From Acanthaster planci (taxonomy: Eukaryota; Echinodermata; Asteroidea; Valvatida; Acanthasteridae), in NCBI RefSeq assembly GCF_001949145.1, contig NW_019091362.1, positions 1,999,622 through 2,014,480 of the forward strand: a stretch of 14,859 bases of DNA. The letters run 5' to 3'. This document shows, in pieces, positions 1-8,669 of this stretch. The position numbers were made by a program, and so were the translations under genes. Each line of letters starts with the position of its first letter. Within the stretch, counting starts at the first letter, position 1. The notes beneath the pieces were generated by a model, which saw only the letters and a program-made list of their open reading frames with translations, did not search any database and was not told the DNA's origin.

Positions 1-157
1 AATTTGCCGCGTACTTACGTTAAGTGTTTAACACATCGATATCCAACAACTGATGCAGTAGTATTGCATTAGTTTTTAATGAATTCTTTCATGTCATATT
101 CTTTGTAAATTTTGGGCGTTATTCTTAGAAGGAACTATTTATTTCGTCTCATACTAG

Positions 158-271
158 ATCCATGCAGCAGTAATCCTTGTGTCCATGGAGAGTGCCACTC
201 TCGGCCTAATGGCGGATACAGGTGCCAGTGTAAACCAGGGTATAGTGGAGACAAGTGTGAAATAGAACCAG
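158..271 (+). CDS. Host gene exon 1 in window: EGF-like module (partial gene)
   Basis: This 114-base internal exon encodes one EGF-like domain. It has six cysteines in the order C-x4-C-x4-C-x9-C-x-C-x8-C, with the typical GGYRC and GYSGDKC segments, so three disulfides in the 1-3, 2-4, 5-6 pattern are expected from the family. The acceptor is the AG at 156-157 after a T-rich stretch (tcgtctcatactag) and the donor is GTACGT at 272. The exon is phase 1-1, the usual form for shuffled extracellular EGF exons. The first codon needs a G from an upstream exon outside the window, so the start codon and any signal peptide are not visible. The module lacks an obvious calcium-binding D-x-D/N-E start and a hydroxylation consensus. 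The next exon I can support is about 8 kb downstream and joins in phase, but I cannot exclude a missed exon between them. Confidence 0.85.
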
Positions 272-1316
272 GTACGTATGTTTTGATCCCTTATTAATGG
301 GTTCGCAGTTAGTGTAGTGGAACACTGCAAGCAGTTTTGGGGCAAGACTAGCTCAAAACTGGCATAAAGGGCCAGGTTGTTCACCATTATCAAGCCCTCC
401 CTATATCGCTTAGTGTTTAAAGACCCTTTGCAGGGTGATGAATGCCGTTCTTTTGCGCAGTGAGTTTTGTTCAGAGGCACTGTTGAAGTCTCTTCAGAAG
501 TCCTGTCTGATTTTGTGATAAGCATTTTTTTCTGCTGTGTGTGGAATGAATACAAGTGGTCGTGGAGTTCATCGTATCACAGACTGAAAAGTGACCTCTG
601 AAAATTGACTGATACCGCAACCATTGGATAAGAAAACTCACGTGCAAAAACCGGTAGTGGAAGGCTATTCAAAGTTCATGTTTAGGATCATCTCAGTTCC
701 CTTACTAATAGTTTTGGTAATCTTGAAAAAGTTCAGACTGAGACCAATTCTTCTCGATTAGATAGCACCGTGGGACGGAAAAAGTTGACAAATGTGGCTT
801 TGTATTGAAAGGATTAAAAAGGTTACTGGGTATGGCCCGTGCTACACAATGACTTTCTGCTTCCGATATTCCTGTAAATCTGTGTACCTCTCGCATGCAT
901 GTTGGTACATCTGCCTCTATTCGCAAGGAGGCAGAGCATTTTCGATTTACGGAAGGATATTGTGGCGGGACGACTGACACCTTTTGTGGCGAGCCCAGTA
1001 GACCGGCCTGATAGAAGATGGGATTTACCTGGCCTAACCCCACAAATATATTTAATAACCTTGCGCAAGGACGAGCGGCTACCCAGACACAAGGGGGGAT
1101 ATCAGCTAACGAGCGGCGGACTAAGCTTAGGAGCAGTTCGTTTGGTGGAAATTTACCACCGCTTAAGAAAGATCCATCTGGCAATAAGGCAATTAAATGA
1201 AGGAAAACCTAAATCAGCCTCACAATGACACAGGATTTCCAAGGACAATTAATCAAGTAATTGGTTTAATGCAATAATAAATCAATGAGGTATATAAATA
1301 TCACAAGGTTTATTTA
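272..1316. other. Intron 1, 5' part: no gene recognised
   Basis: This is intronic sequence after the EGF exon. A 480-base frame is open on the - strand (705-1184). Across about 890-1200 several frames are open on both strands at once, so the openness reflects a low local stop density and is not a coding signal. No translation matches a family I know. The segment is more GC-rich than its surroundings and may be an old unclassified repeat. Confidence 0.5.
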
Positions 1317-1320
1317 CACA

Positions 1321-1347
1321 TTTATTTATTTATTCATTTATTTATTC
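1321..1347. repeat. (TTTA)n microsatellite, probable LINE tail
   Basis: This is a short run of TTTA units with one TTCA interruption. On the - strand it reads as (TAAA)n directly after LINE 3' UTR-like sequence, so it most likely marks the retrotransposon's 3' terminus. Confidence 0.8.
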
Positions 1348-1557
1348 CATTTCTTTATCCAGGGTATGCCCAAACAGTTACAAACTTGTTTCCATTGGGG
1401 CCCTGTGATCATTACAAGTTAATAAAATAGTTGGAAAATCCCAACGAAAAGTAGAATTCACATCAATATTTACAAATGCAAACCACTAAAATATCACACA
1501 CAGTGAACATTTAAATAATCAAGGCATTAATTAAATACTTATCACGGAATGGGTGAA

Positions 1558-1577
1558 CCCCCCCCCCAAAAAAAAAA
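1558..1577. repeat. Back-to-back homopolymers, C10 then A10
   Basis: Ten C residues are followed at once by ten A residues, inside the 3' part of the - strand LINE relic. It is a simple-sequence tract and a likely site of length variation or sequencing error. Confidence 0.9.
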
Positions 1578-2020
1578 CACTATGGGAAAAAAGAACACGG
1601 GGAAATTCCCGATCCGGCTCCAGCGAACATTGGCAACCAAGTTTACTACTCCATAGATCAGCGTTTTGGACTTCACGGCACTGGTCATGACTTTCCGTAG
1701 TTCTGATTTGAATGTCCCTGAGGAGTACAATACTTCTGAGTTGTTCTGGCAAATTGTTCCTTGTTTTTGCACCACTCACGGTAAAACTTTGAGCGTAGCA
1801 TTCTTTTTTAGCTAAAGGGACTTTAAGTGCCTTGTTAACTGAGTTTCTTGTTTCACGAATCTGTGTGAATGGCATAAATAGATTGTCATACACATAGGAG
1901 TCAATTTGTTTAGACATTTAAAAACAAGAACAGCCTTTTTAGATCAAACTCTCTCGTAAAATGGTACCCAGTTCAGTAAAGTCCGATTAGTGCCTCCAGC
2001 TTAGCTAAGGACAAATGGAG

Positions 2021-2455
2021 CCAGTAATATCTTAGCGATATTTTGTGGTGTTTTGGTTGCAATTAGCTACAATTTATGGTTGCGACCAGAGGGAAATATG
2101 TCTCACATTAGCTCTACCTTTGCCTCTGGAATACACTTTTGCTTCGTTACACTATCCATGAAATGTATGCATTTTTATTTCCGTCCTTCCAAAACTTTAG
2201 TTTTCAAAGACTTGGTTCGAATTTAGCTAAGACTGTCCAACATAATGTTGACCATCACTGGACAGCTACATTCATAACGAACAAAATGAGCTATTTTATC
2301 ACAAGGAGTGATCATGAGATCTCATAAAATAAACATTTTTATTAACATCGCAATGGAAATGATTGAAATAAATCACAAATCACATACACAACCTAAACTA
2401 TATTAGTTACGTACATATATAATATATTTACTTAGTATTAAGTGTGTTGGTGGCT
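2021..2455. other. AT-rich intronic spacer between two LINE relics
   Basis: I see no recognisable coding, repeat or RNA signal. The 62-codon open frame at 2139-2327 has no family resemblance and falls within what AT-rich DNA gives by chance. Confidence 0.5.
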
Positions 2456-3399
2456 TTACTACAGGGTGATATGTCCAGTGCAGTGCAGTTGGTAAAGTTG
2501 GTATTGCACTCCCTGCTTTCTACCATCTGCTGCAGCCGCTGGTCGGGGAGGGCAGCCGATTTTTTTTAAGTCTTCCCCTGCCAGTACATAGCCTCTCCAA
2601 CACAAAGACTCCTGTAGTGCCTCTTCGTGGCAGCACACGGTAACTGGGCATCTTGCAGCCCCAGGCTGACTCTGCAGCGGATCTCGGAGCAGCAGTGGTC
2701 CCCAGAGACATGGGCCCACCCGTAGGCCCATATGCCCTGATTACATGTCAACCACTGCAGATAGCAAAGGCTAAATAAGACCTGTCAATTGGCGGACGAT
2801 CCTTTCTGAGGGAGAACGGCCATCTAGCAACATCGTTTTTTGCAGGTATTGAATGAACAGCCAGGGAGATAACCCTGTCACAAATCTGGAGTGGAGCCCT
2901 ACAGGCGGTCGGCTGGCTTTGTCTCATGTTAACCCCCCAGCAGCTCCTGCATCCCTGCTCATCCCAGTTGTCTTGATCCCGTCCTGCCATCAACTGGATA
3001 CGAATGATCTGGGACGAGAGGGTGAGGCTGATGTTGCGCGATTCTTTCTCGCCCAAATTAACTTCAGTAGCGCAAGTTATGACTTCAAAAGCCCTGTGGT
3101 GATGGGGGAGTGGCGAACCAGAAAGTGCGGATTACACTCAGGCTACTGTCACAAACTTGCACACAGCCGGCTCAGGCCATACGGTCGCTATCCATTGGAC
3201 TGAGGTGACAGTGGAATCCGGCAGCCCCACGAGCGACCAAGTAGCCCTCTTAAGGATCGCTCTACTCGCCTCCAGAGCAAGAGGACGGGGCTAGACAAGG
3301 TGCCCCAAACATGGCCTGCCTCATCTCAACCTGACCAGCGTACTGCAGCTGGAGGAATCCCTTCAACGCAGTCGAATAAGGAAAGTAAAGAAACCCAAA

Positions 3400-4393
3400 G
3401 TGGTTTCACTTACTCTTGGCACTTGGAACGTGCGAACCCTAGCCTAAAGGATAACGACAAGGCTAAAAGACCTGAAAGACGCACAGCACTCGTGACTAGA
3501 GAACTCGCCCGCAACAACATTGACGTCACAGCTTTCAGCAAAACGCTTACCCAGTGAGGGACAGATCTCGGAACATGGTGCTTGTTATATATTTTTCTAG
3601 ACAGTGGCCGCAGCAAAGAGGAACGGGGAGAGGCGGGAATTAGTTTTGCAATAAAATCTCACCGTGTGTCAAAGCTTGCCAGCTTGCCAAGGGGTAAAAG
3701 ACCGTTTGATGACTCTCAAACTTCCTCTGGGCCAAAACAAGTCTGCAACAATCATCAATACATACGCACCAACAATGACTTATTCGGAAAAAGCCAAAGG
3801 CAAATTTTATGAAGAACTCGATACCCTCATTTCAGCAGTTCCAAAGTCAGAGAAGTGATTTTAATGCTAAAATCGGCACGGACTGGCAAACTTGGAATGG
3901 TGTGACTGGTCCTCATGGTGTGGTAACTGTAACAGTAAATGATATTCTGCTCCTAAATTTGTGCTCCATTCCTGACCTTTTCATAACTAATACTTGCTTC
4001 CGCCTGCCTACCCGCAGTAGACCTTCTTGGATGCACTCTCAATCTAAACACTGGCATCTGATCGACCGTGTCATCACGAGGAGAAGGGACAGACAGAATA
4101 CAAAGATCACCAAAGCCATGTGTGGTGCTGACTGCTGCACAGACCAGCGGCTGATCGTATCCAAATCAAGCTCCACATCGTGCCAAACCGGTGACCTCAT
4201 GTTAAGAAGACCCACAAAAAGCTAAATGTGTCCAAACTCGTGCTGCTTGAGGTTACGATGGGCCTTGCCAGTGACCTGGAGAGTAAACTTGAAGACCTTC
4301 ATTTAGGAAGTCTCCTGACGGAGGATGACTGGTCTGCATCCAAGGAGGCGGTGTCCTCAACCGCCCTAAAGTGCCATGGTTCTGTAAAGCGGA
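3400..4393 (+). pseudogene. LINE APE-type endonuclease domain, inactivated
   Basis: The domain can be followed through several frames: GTWNVRTL (3418-3441, motif I with the catalytic Asn), RELARNNIDVTAFSKT (about 3495-3545), INTYAPT (about 3750-3770), SDFNAKIG (about 3854-3877), HWHLIDRVITRRRD (about 4050-4090) and TDQRLIVSK (4139-4165). In the active family the nicking enzyme uses a Glu in 'SET' and a His in 'S/TDHR'. Here the Glu is Lys (AAA at 3540-3542) and the His is Gln (CAG at 4145-4147). Stops at 3445 and just before 3560, and frameshifts near 3450, 3555, 3700 and 3850, also prevent translation. The segment ends where the solo LTR begins. Confidence 0.8.
4390..4393 (+). repeat. Target-site duplication CGGA, left copy
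   Basis: CGGA directly precedes the solo LTR and matches the four bases directly after it (5077-5080). Removing the LTR and one copy rejoins the LINE reading as VKR-KNQDWFDGND, the continuous family sequence. Confidence 0.85.
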
Positions 4394-5076
4394 TGTTACA
4401 ATCTGAAAAAAACTCAAGTCTATTCAATTATTAACCTTGAATTTTATCCAATGCAACAAAGAAGTCAAACAAGATCACTCTGATATGGGGAACCAATAAA
4501 TAATTATACTTTAATGAGAATTTACACTTAACATGTTAAAGAAAATGATAATAGAAGAAAATGTTGAATGGAACTACAATGATAAGGATAAAGAATCAAG
4601 AAAATATCTTATATAAGAAGATGATCTTACGGGCAAGAGCTTAGCAGGCACTACGGCGAACAATGCTGGACTCCACAGATGGCGAACATCAGTTCTATTC
4701 CTTGACGGTGCAAAGACGAGCTGCAACGGGGACAAAGATCACGTCGAATAAGAATGACCGGGCTCGAGACGAAACGGCGAGGGTGTGATGACCGTGGCAA
4801 ATACGGGTTTGATGCTCCCACAAACTTTTCATTATGTTTCTTGAAATAGATTTTTTAGAATTACTTAACCTTACAAGAAACCTCCAGACTATAGACAACT
4901 GGAATTATCGTAAGCTTACAAGAAATCGCCGGAGGGTACCACCAGAATATCCTAGACTACAGTTAGGTCATTCACCGTGGCCTGGGTCAACGCGGGTCAC
5001 ACATGGAATCGTGTGTGGTACCATTACATAATCTGCAACACGTATAGAGACTATGTGTGTATACATGTACATAACA
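4394..5076. mobile_element. Solo LTR, 683 bp, inserted in the LINE
   Basis: The segment begins TGTTACAATC and ends GTACATAACA, giving the 5'-TG...CA-3' ends of an LTR and a 5-bp terminal inverted repeat (TGTTA/TAACA). It is flanked by the 4-bp duplication CGGA, as expected of integrase-mediated insertion. It has no coding sequence, no primer-binding site and no partner LTR, so it is best read as the product of recombination between the two LTRs of a former Ty3/Gypsy-like (or related) element. A TATA-like TATATAAG lies at 4610-4617 and an AATAAA at 4495-4500. The order of these two does not settle the transcriptional orientation. A non-autonomous TG..CA element is the alternative. The family is not identifiable by eye. 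Confidence 0.8.
4610..4617 (+). promoter_or_regulatory. TATA-like box inside the solo LTR
   Basis: TATATAAG lies about 216 bases into the LTR, a reasonable position for an LTR promoter if the element reads on the + strand. No experimental or family support is available from the sequence alone. Confidence 0.3.
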
Positions 5077-5080
5077 CGGA
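5077..5080 (+). repeat. Target-site duplication CGGA, right copy
   Basis: This is an exact copy of the four bases at 4390-4393. LINE coding sequence resumes here as KNQDWFDGND. Confidence 0.85.
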
Positions 5081-6800
5081 AAAACCAAGACTGGTTTGAC
5101 GGGAATGATGAGTAAATCTTGAATCTCCTTGCTGAAAAGCACCGCATTTACAGAATTGCTATAGGCCTAAATGACCCCACATCAGCCACTAAGACGGCAG
5201 CCTACACCAGCATCCGCAGGGAATTCCAGGCCAAGCTCTGCAAGATGTAGGATGACTGGATCAGCAGTAAATCTGAGGAAATTCAGGTCTATGTGGACAG
5301 TAAAGACTCTAAGCGCTTCTATAATGCCATAAAAGCTCTCCATGGACCGCAGTCCTCCGCCCCTGTCCCCTTCTCAGTGCAGGCGCGTCAACTCTGATGA
5401 ATGATAAACTTCAAGATTTTGGATCGTTTTTGCTGTTTTGAATAGAATCGACTGTCCCCCATCAACGACGAATCTATCCAATGCCTTCCACAGACCCCAG
5501 TAAAGCTGAAGCTGGATGCTTCAACCACCTTTGATGAGACTCTGGAATCCAAATGACCAAAGGAAAGGCACCAGGCATTGATGCAATGCCCCTAAAAAAA
5601 TACACGTCAGGAGGCCCACCTTCCAATCCATGTGGGCATAGGGTGTTATAACACAAGACTCTAAGGATGCCTCTTTTGTACAAAGAAAAGGAAACTGCAA
5701 GTCCTGTGACAACCACAGAGGGATATCTCTCCTGTCCATAGCCGCAAAGATCCATGCCAGAGTCCTTCTCAACCGCCTCACCCTGCATCTCGAACAGGAT
5801 TACCTCCCCAAAAGCCAATGTGGCTTCTGCTCTGGCAGAGGCACAGTGGTCATGATCTTTGCAGCAAGGCAACTCTAGAAGTGCCAGAACAGAACGGGGA
5901 CCTGTATATCACCTTCGTTGATCTCACTAGGCCTTTGATTTAGTAAGTAGAGAAGGCTTGCGGAAAATCATGGCCAATTTAAAACTTCCAGAACACTTCA
6001 TCAACATGATACACTAGTTTCATAACAGAATAACAGCCCGTGTGCAGGATGACGGTGAAACCTAAGATGCCTTCCCCGTGACAAACAGTGTAAAGCAGGG
6101 CTGTGTTTCAGCACTGACACTCTTCAGTATTATGTTCTCTGCTATGCTCACTGACGCCTTCTATGACAGCAAGGAAGGAATAGCCATCCGGTACAGGGCT
6201 GACAGGAAGCTCTTTAATTTGCGCCGACTGCATGCAGTGAGAAAGGTCAAAGAGACAGTCATAAGGGACTTCCTCTTCGCTGACAACTGTGCTTTAATGC
6301 CACTAGTGGGAAGTCAATGTATGCAAGCTATTACTGATAGGCTTTCCAAGTCATGGGACAACTTCGGCCTGATCATAAATATTATGAAACCTGAAGTTAC
6401 GTGCTAACCCCGCCCTGGTAAGCCCCACCAGAAACCCAACATCACAGTTAAAGGTACTGGTCTTAATAATATGCATGTGTTCACATATTTAGGCAATACT
6501 CTGTCACATGAGGCGAATATTGACGAAGAAGTCGAAAGCAGAATCGCCAAGGCCAGCAGTACCTTTGGGAGGCTTCAAAAAGCTATCTGGGAGCGATGGG
6601 GTGTCAGGCTTAGTACCAATCTCAAAGTTTACCAAGCTGTAGTTATCACTGCACTTCTTTACACATGCCTAGCCGGCAGCTGAACCATTTTCGTACTGCC
6701 TGTCTCTGTAGGCTGATGAGAATTAGATGGCAGGATCACATACCCGATACGGAGGTCCTTGCCCGTGCCAGTATGCTTAATAAAATACCCTCATTGAGAC
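5081..6800 (+). pseudogene. LINE linker and reverse-transcriptase domain, inactivated
   Basis: After the LTR the LINE continues with KNQDWFDGNDE, a stop, LLAEKHR and a linker carrying REFQAKLCKM. RT follows in pieces: TKGKAPGIDAMPLKKYTSGG (about 5550-5612), LYITFVDLTR (about 5900-5930), TNSVKQGCVSALTLFSIMF (about 6080-6137), the catalytic box FADN (6276-6287) and the thumb-region VFTYLGNTLSHEANIDEEV (about 6478-6530). The active-site box in RTs is F/YADD. Here the second Asp is Asn (AAC at 6285-6287), so the polymerase would be dead even without the stops and frameshifts. Near 6675 a small deletion removes the usual CETW region before RQLNHFRTACL and RIRWQDHIPDTEV. The longest uninterrupted stretches are 6078-6407 and 6471-6683. 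Confidence 0.8.
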
Positions 6801-6899
6801 CATGACTTCAAACTTGCTGATTGATAGAGTGTCTTCAGAGATGGCTGATGAGTCCAATCTGTGCGTGGAACTGTCTGCCAAAGATTGTACACATTACTT

Positions 6900-7038
6900 C
6901 TTCAGACCAATATTATCTCTCGTTCGCTTAGGCTCGTACAGTTTCAACCTTTGAGGATGAATTTCACCTTCATTATTAGGCACGTTCGCACGAACACTTT
7001 TTTTTTTAGTGACAATCGGTTGTCCCTGGTATAGTATG
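6900..7038. repeat. Diverged direct repeat, copy 1
   Basis: This copy pairs with 7187-7322. Shared blocks include ATCTCTCGTTC, GTTTCAACC, GAGGATGAATT, GCACGTT.GCACGAACACT and ACAATCGGTTGTCCCTGG. Copy 1 has a run of ten Ts where copy 2 has a mixed sequence. It begins just past the recognisable 3' end of the LINE, so it may belong to a separate old element. Confidence 0.75.
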
Positions 7039-7186
7039 GAAGAAAGACAGAACTCACGACGATAAGGTATGTTTTGCTCCTTGTTCGGGAATCGTATGTT
7101 GATACCATAATGAGCTTGAATTTTTGAAGAAGTGTTTAATGCCAGATTCTTCGTAAATACCTTGCTTTTAGTTACATACATTTCCT

Positions 7187-7322
7187 CTTGAGACCACTAT
7201 CATCTCTCGTTCACTAAGGCTTAAAGTTTCAACCACTGAGGATGAATTGTACCTATATTAGTGGGCACGTTAGCACGAACACTGTTTGTCTACTCACAAT
7301 CGGTTGTCCCTGGCATAGTATG
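7187..7322. repeat. Diverged direct repeat, copy 2
   Basis: This is the second copy of the 6900-7038 sequence, about 285 bases downstream, with roughly four in five bases matching by eye. The sequences after the two copies (7039-7186 and 7323 onward) do not visibly match, so it is either a partial segmental duplication or two fragments of one repeat family. Confidence 0.75.
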
Positions 7323-7975
7323 CACGTAATACTTCCTGGGTACGAGGACAATAGTCCAGAGGTCGACATATTACCGTTGCGCTTACTCTCCGACTTCTGT
7401 CGGTGGGGATTAATTTGTGATATCAATATGACTGTTTCGAATAATTGTCACCACTTTACCCTCTGCCACCTGCTATAAACCCACCCACATACGAATTTAT
7501 CCGGACGACTCTTGAACAGGCAGGTGAAATGGATTCGCAGGTGATACAGGAGTAGATCTCGGATTGAGAGTTAACGCCCCCACGCTTTGGCACCGGAAAC
7601 ATGTATTCAAACTGAAAGAACAACAGTAAACTAAAAGAAATGTTAAAAAATCTGACAGGTCTGATCCCTCCCCCATCCTCTCCTGTAATACGACGAATAA
7701 CAGACTTTTCGTTCCCATTCAGGTGCAACCGGCAGACTCGCTACAAATGACGTAAAATACAAACTAAGAGGTTGTCTATTGTATTTCCTATTGTAAGGAA
7801 ATATGGATTGGGCTGTCAACAGGCAAAACCAACTTAAAGAATCCCTTTTTGGAATGCCCATGTACTGCAGTACAGTGTAGACAAAAAATCTTGTAATCAG
7901 CTGCAAGATCGAATCAACAGTGATGAAATGTGAGAACTGCAGCACTGAAAGTTTAATCACACTTTAACAGTATTA
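7323..7975. other. Intron 1, 3' part: no gene recognised
   Basis: I find no recognisable gene. A 105-codon - strand frame (7643-7960) has no family resemblance. The stretch lies between the direct repeat and the MITE. Confidence 0.5.
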
Positions 7976-8141
7976 CATGCGATTCACAATAGTGCGCCTC
8001 CTCGAGTTTGCAACGCGTTTGGCCAATCACAACGCGCGAAATCTGTTGACCCTTTCCAAACGCGCATTTGGTCGACAGATTTCGCGCACTGTGATTGGCC
8101 AACGCGTTGCAAACTCTTGGTGGTGCCATTGTTGAACGGCC
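7976..8141. mobile_element. MITE / foldback element, copy 1, with CCAAT and E2F-like motifs in both arms
   Basis: The 5' arm (about 7981-8050) and 3' arm (about 8070-8136) are near-perfect inverted repeats sharing AGTTTGCAACGCG, TTGGCCAATCAC and GCGCGAAATCTG. The centre is short, so the single strand would fold into a hairpin of about 65 bp. There is no coding sequence. The best candidate target duplication is GTATTA at 7970-7975 and 8142-8147, but the true termini are uncertain. Each arm carries CCAAT (8023-8027; complement 8094-8098) and GCGCGAAA/TTTCGCGC (8034-8041; 8080-8087). The element ends 100 bases before the F-type lectin exon. A related copy is at 12653-12819. Confidence 0.8.
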
Positions 8142-8241
8142 GTATTAAAGAGTTTCGTTATGTTGAGTAATCCTTGAGGATAGCAAACTGTATGTACTTT
8201 GCATAATACCTCACACGTGGCTTTTTTGAACTTCTGTACAG

Positions 8242-8388
8242 GTTCTCAAATAGTTTCAACGGCGTTTAGCATTGTCGGTAAGCCAACAGAGCAAAGCACA
8301 ACCCTCAACCCAAGATTTAAAGCGGATAAGGCAGTGGACGGTAGCCCCTCAGCTCGCCTGTTACCTGATAACACCTGCACACACACCG
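8242..8388 (+). CDS. Host gene exon 2: F-type lectin (fucolectin) domain, N-terminal third
   Basis: This 147-base phase 1-1 exon has its acceptor at tgtACAG (8238-8241) and donor GTAAGA at 8389. It encodes the start of an eel-fucolectin/tachylectin-4 domain: IVGKPTEQSTT, then KADKAVDGS, then DNTCTHT. In the family this reads as 'a-l-G-K-P-a-x-Q-S-S-t', 'A-V-D-G-n' and 'C-T-H-T'. The His of CTHT corresponds to the first of three residues that hold fucose in eel agglutinin. The domain is a compact beta-barrel that binds fucosylated glycans outside the cell, usually with calcium. The first codon is completed by a G from the preceding exon. A G from the end of the EGF exon would fit. The exon follows a MITE and an 8 kb intron. 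Confidence 0.88.
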
Positions 8389-8669
8389 GTAAGACGATTC
8401 CTTCCGCTCTCTCCTTCGAGAGCAGTATGAAGCAATTTCTGTGTAGTTTCTTTGTCGAAACGACCAATTAAGATTATGTCTTTGGTTGGAAATTGCCTAC
8501 GACAGTAATAAATCGCTCAATATTTCTTGTTAGTTCCTCCAATCTCTTCATTAGGAAACCCCATTTTTTGTTTTGATTTTAGCCATATTGCATTCAGACT
8601 TACTTTATTCAAAAGTTGTTTTTCCTGGGATTCACTGGGTGGGTTTTAAACCACCTGGTAAATTGTAGA
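8389..8669. other. Intron 2, 5' part
   Basis: I find no gene. Close to its end is a 9-bp perfect inverted repeat, ACCTGGTAA (8653-8661) and TTACCAGGT (8680-8688), with an 18-base loop, at the boundary of the following LINE relic. Confidence 0.5.

Larger units (their letters stand above)
1317..2020 (-). mobile_element. 3' end of a CR1/L2-like LINE, - strand, 5'-truncated and decayed
   Basis: Read on the - strand from about 1976, the translation runs LNWVPFYERV, a stop, then KKAVLVFKCLNKLTP. This is the post-RT region typical of CR1/L2-type non-LTR elements (L-x-W-L-P-x-x-x-R ... FK-x-LN-x-x-x-P). A second piece around 1790-1740 reads SFTVSGAKTRNNLPEQLR, matching the C-terminal 'SGAK-x-WN-x-LP' signature of these RT proteins. 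A frameshift near 1730 puts the following FKSELRKV segment in another frame. The 3' UTR then runs to a tail of TAAA-type repeats, seen on the + strand as TTTA repeats at 1321-1347. Microsatellite 3' ends are characteristic of this LINE group. The RT catalytic core is absent, the usual result of 5' truncation during target-primed insertion. The 5' boundary is approximate and no target duplication was identified. Confidence 0.75.
2460..6800 (+). mobile_element. Long decayed LINE with APE-type endonuclease and RT ('craniofacial development protein 2-like' type)
   Basis: This is a near-complete but dead non-LTR retrotransposon in host intron 1, in the same orientation as the gene. A GC-rich untranslated or 5' section (about 2460-3390) has no recognisable protein. 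It is followed by an APE-like endonuclease domain (about 3400-4393), a linker (5081-5400), reverse transcriptase (about 5530-6683) and the start of the C-terminal part (to about 6800). The single ORF expected for the family is broken by many stops and frameshifts and by a solo LTR at 4394-5076. Protein segments are readable in all three frames. The 3' end is truncated or unrecognisable after the DHIPDTEVLARASM segment near 6740-6780. Both outer boundaries are estimates because I could not find a target-site duplication. Confidence 0.8.

Noticed and set aside
154-555. 133-codon - strand frame overlapping the EGF exon
   Set aside because: It lies antisense to a clear EGF module and has no recognisable protein features.
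2459-3056. Several overlapping - strand frames in the LINE 5' section
   Set aside because: They lie antisense to the LINE, overlap one another in different frames, and match no family; the openness comes from GC-rich sequence.
4695-4898. 67-codon - strand frame inside the solo LTR
   Set aside because: LTRs are not expected to code, and the translation shows no family features.
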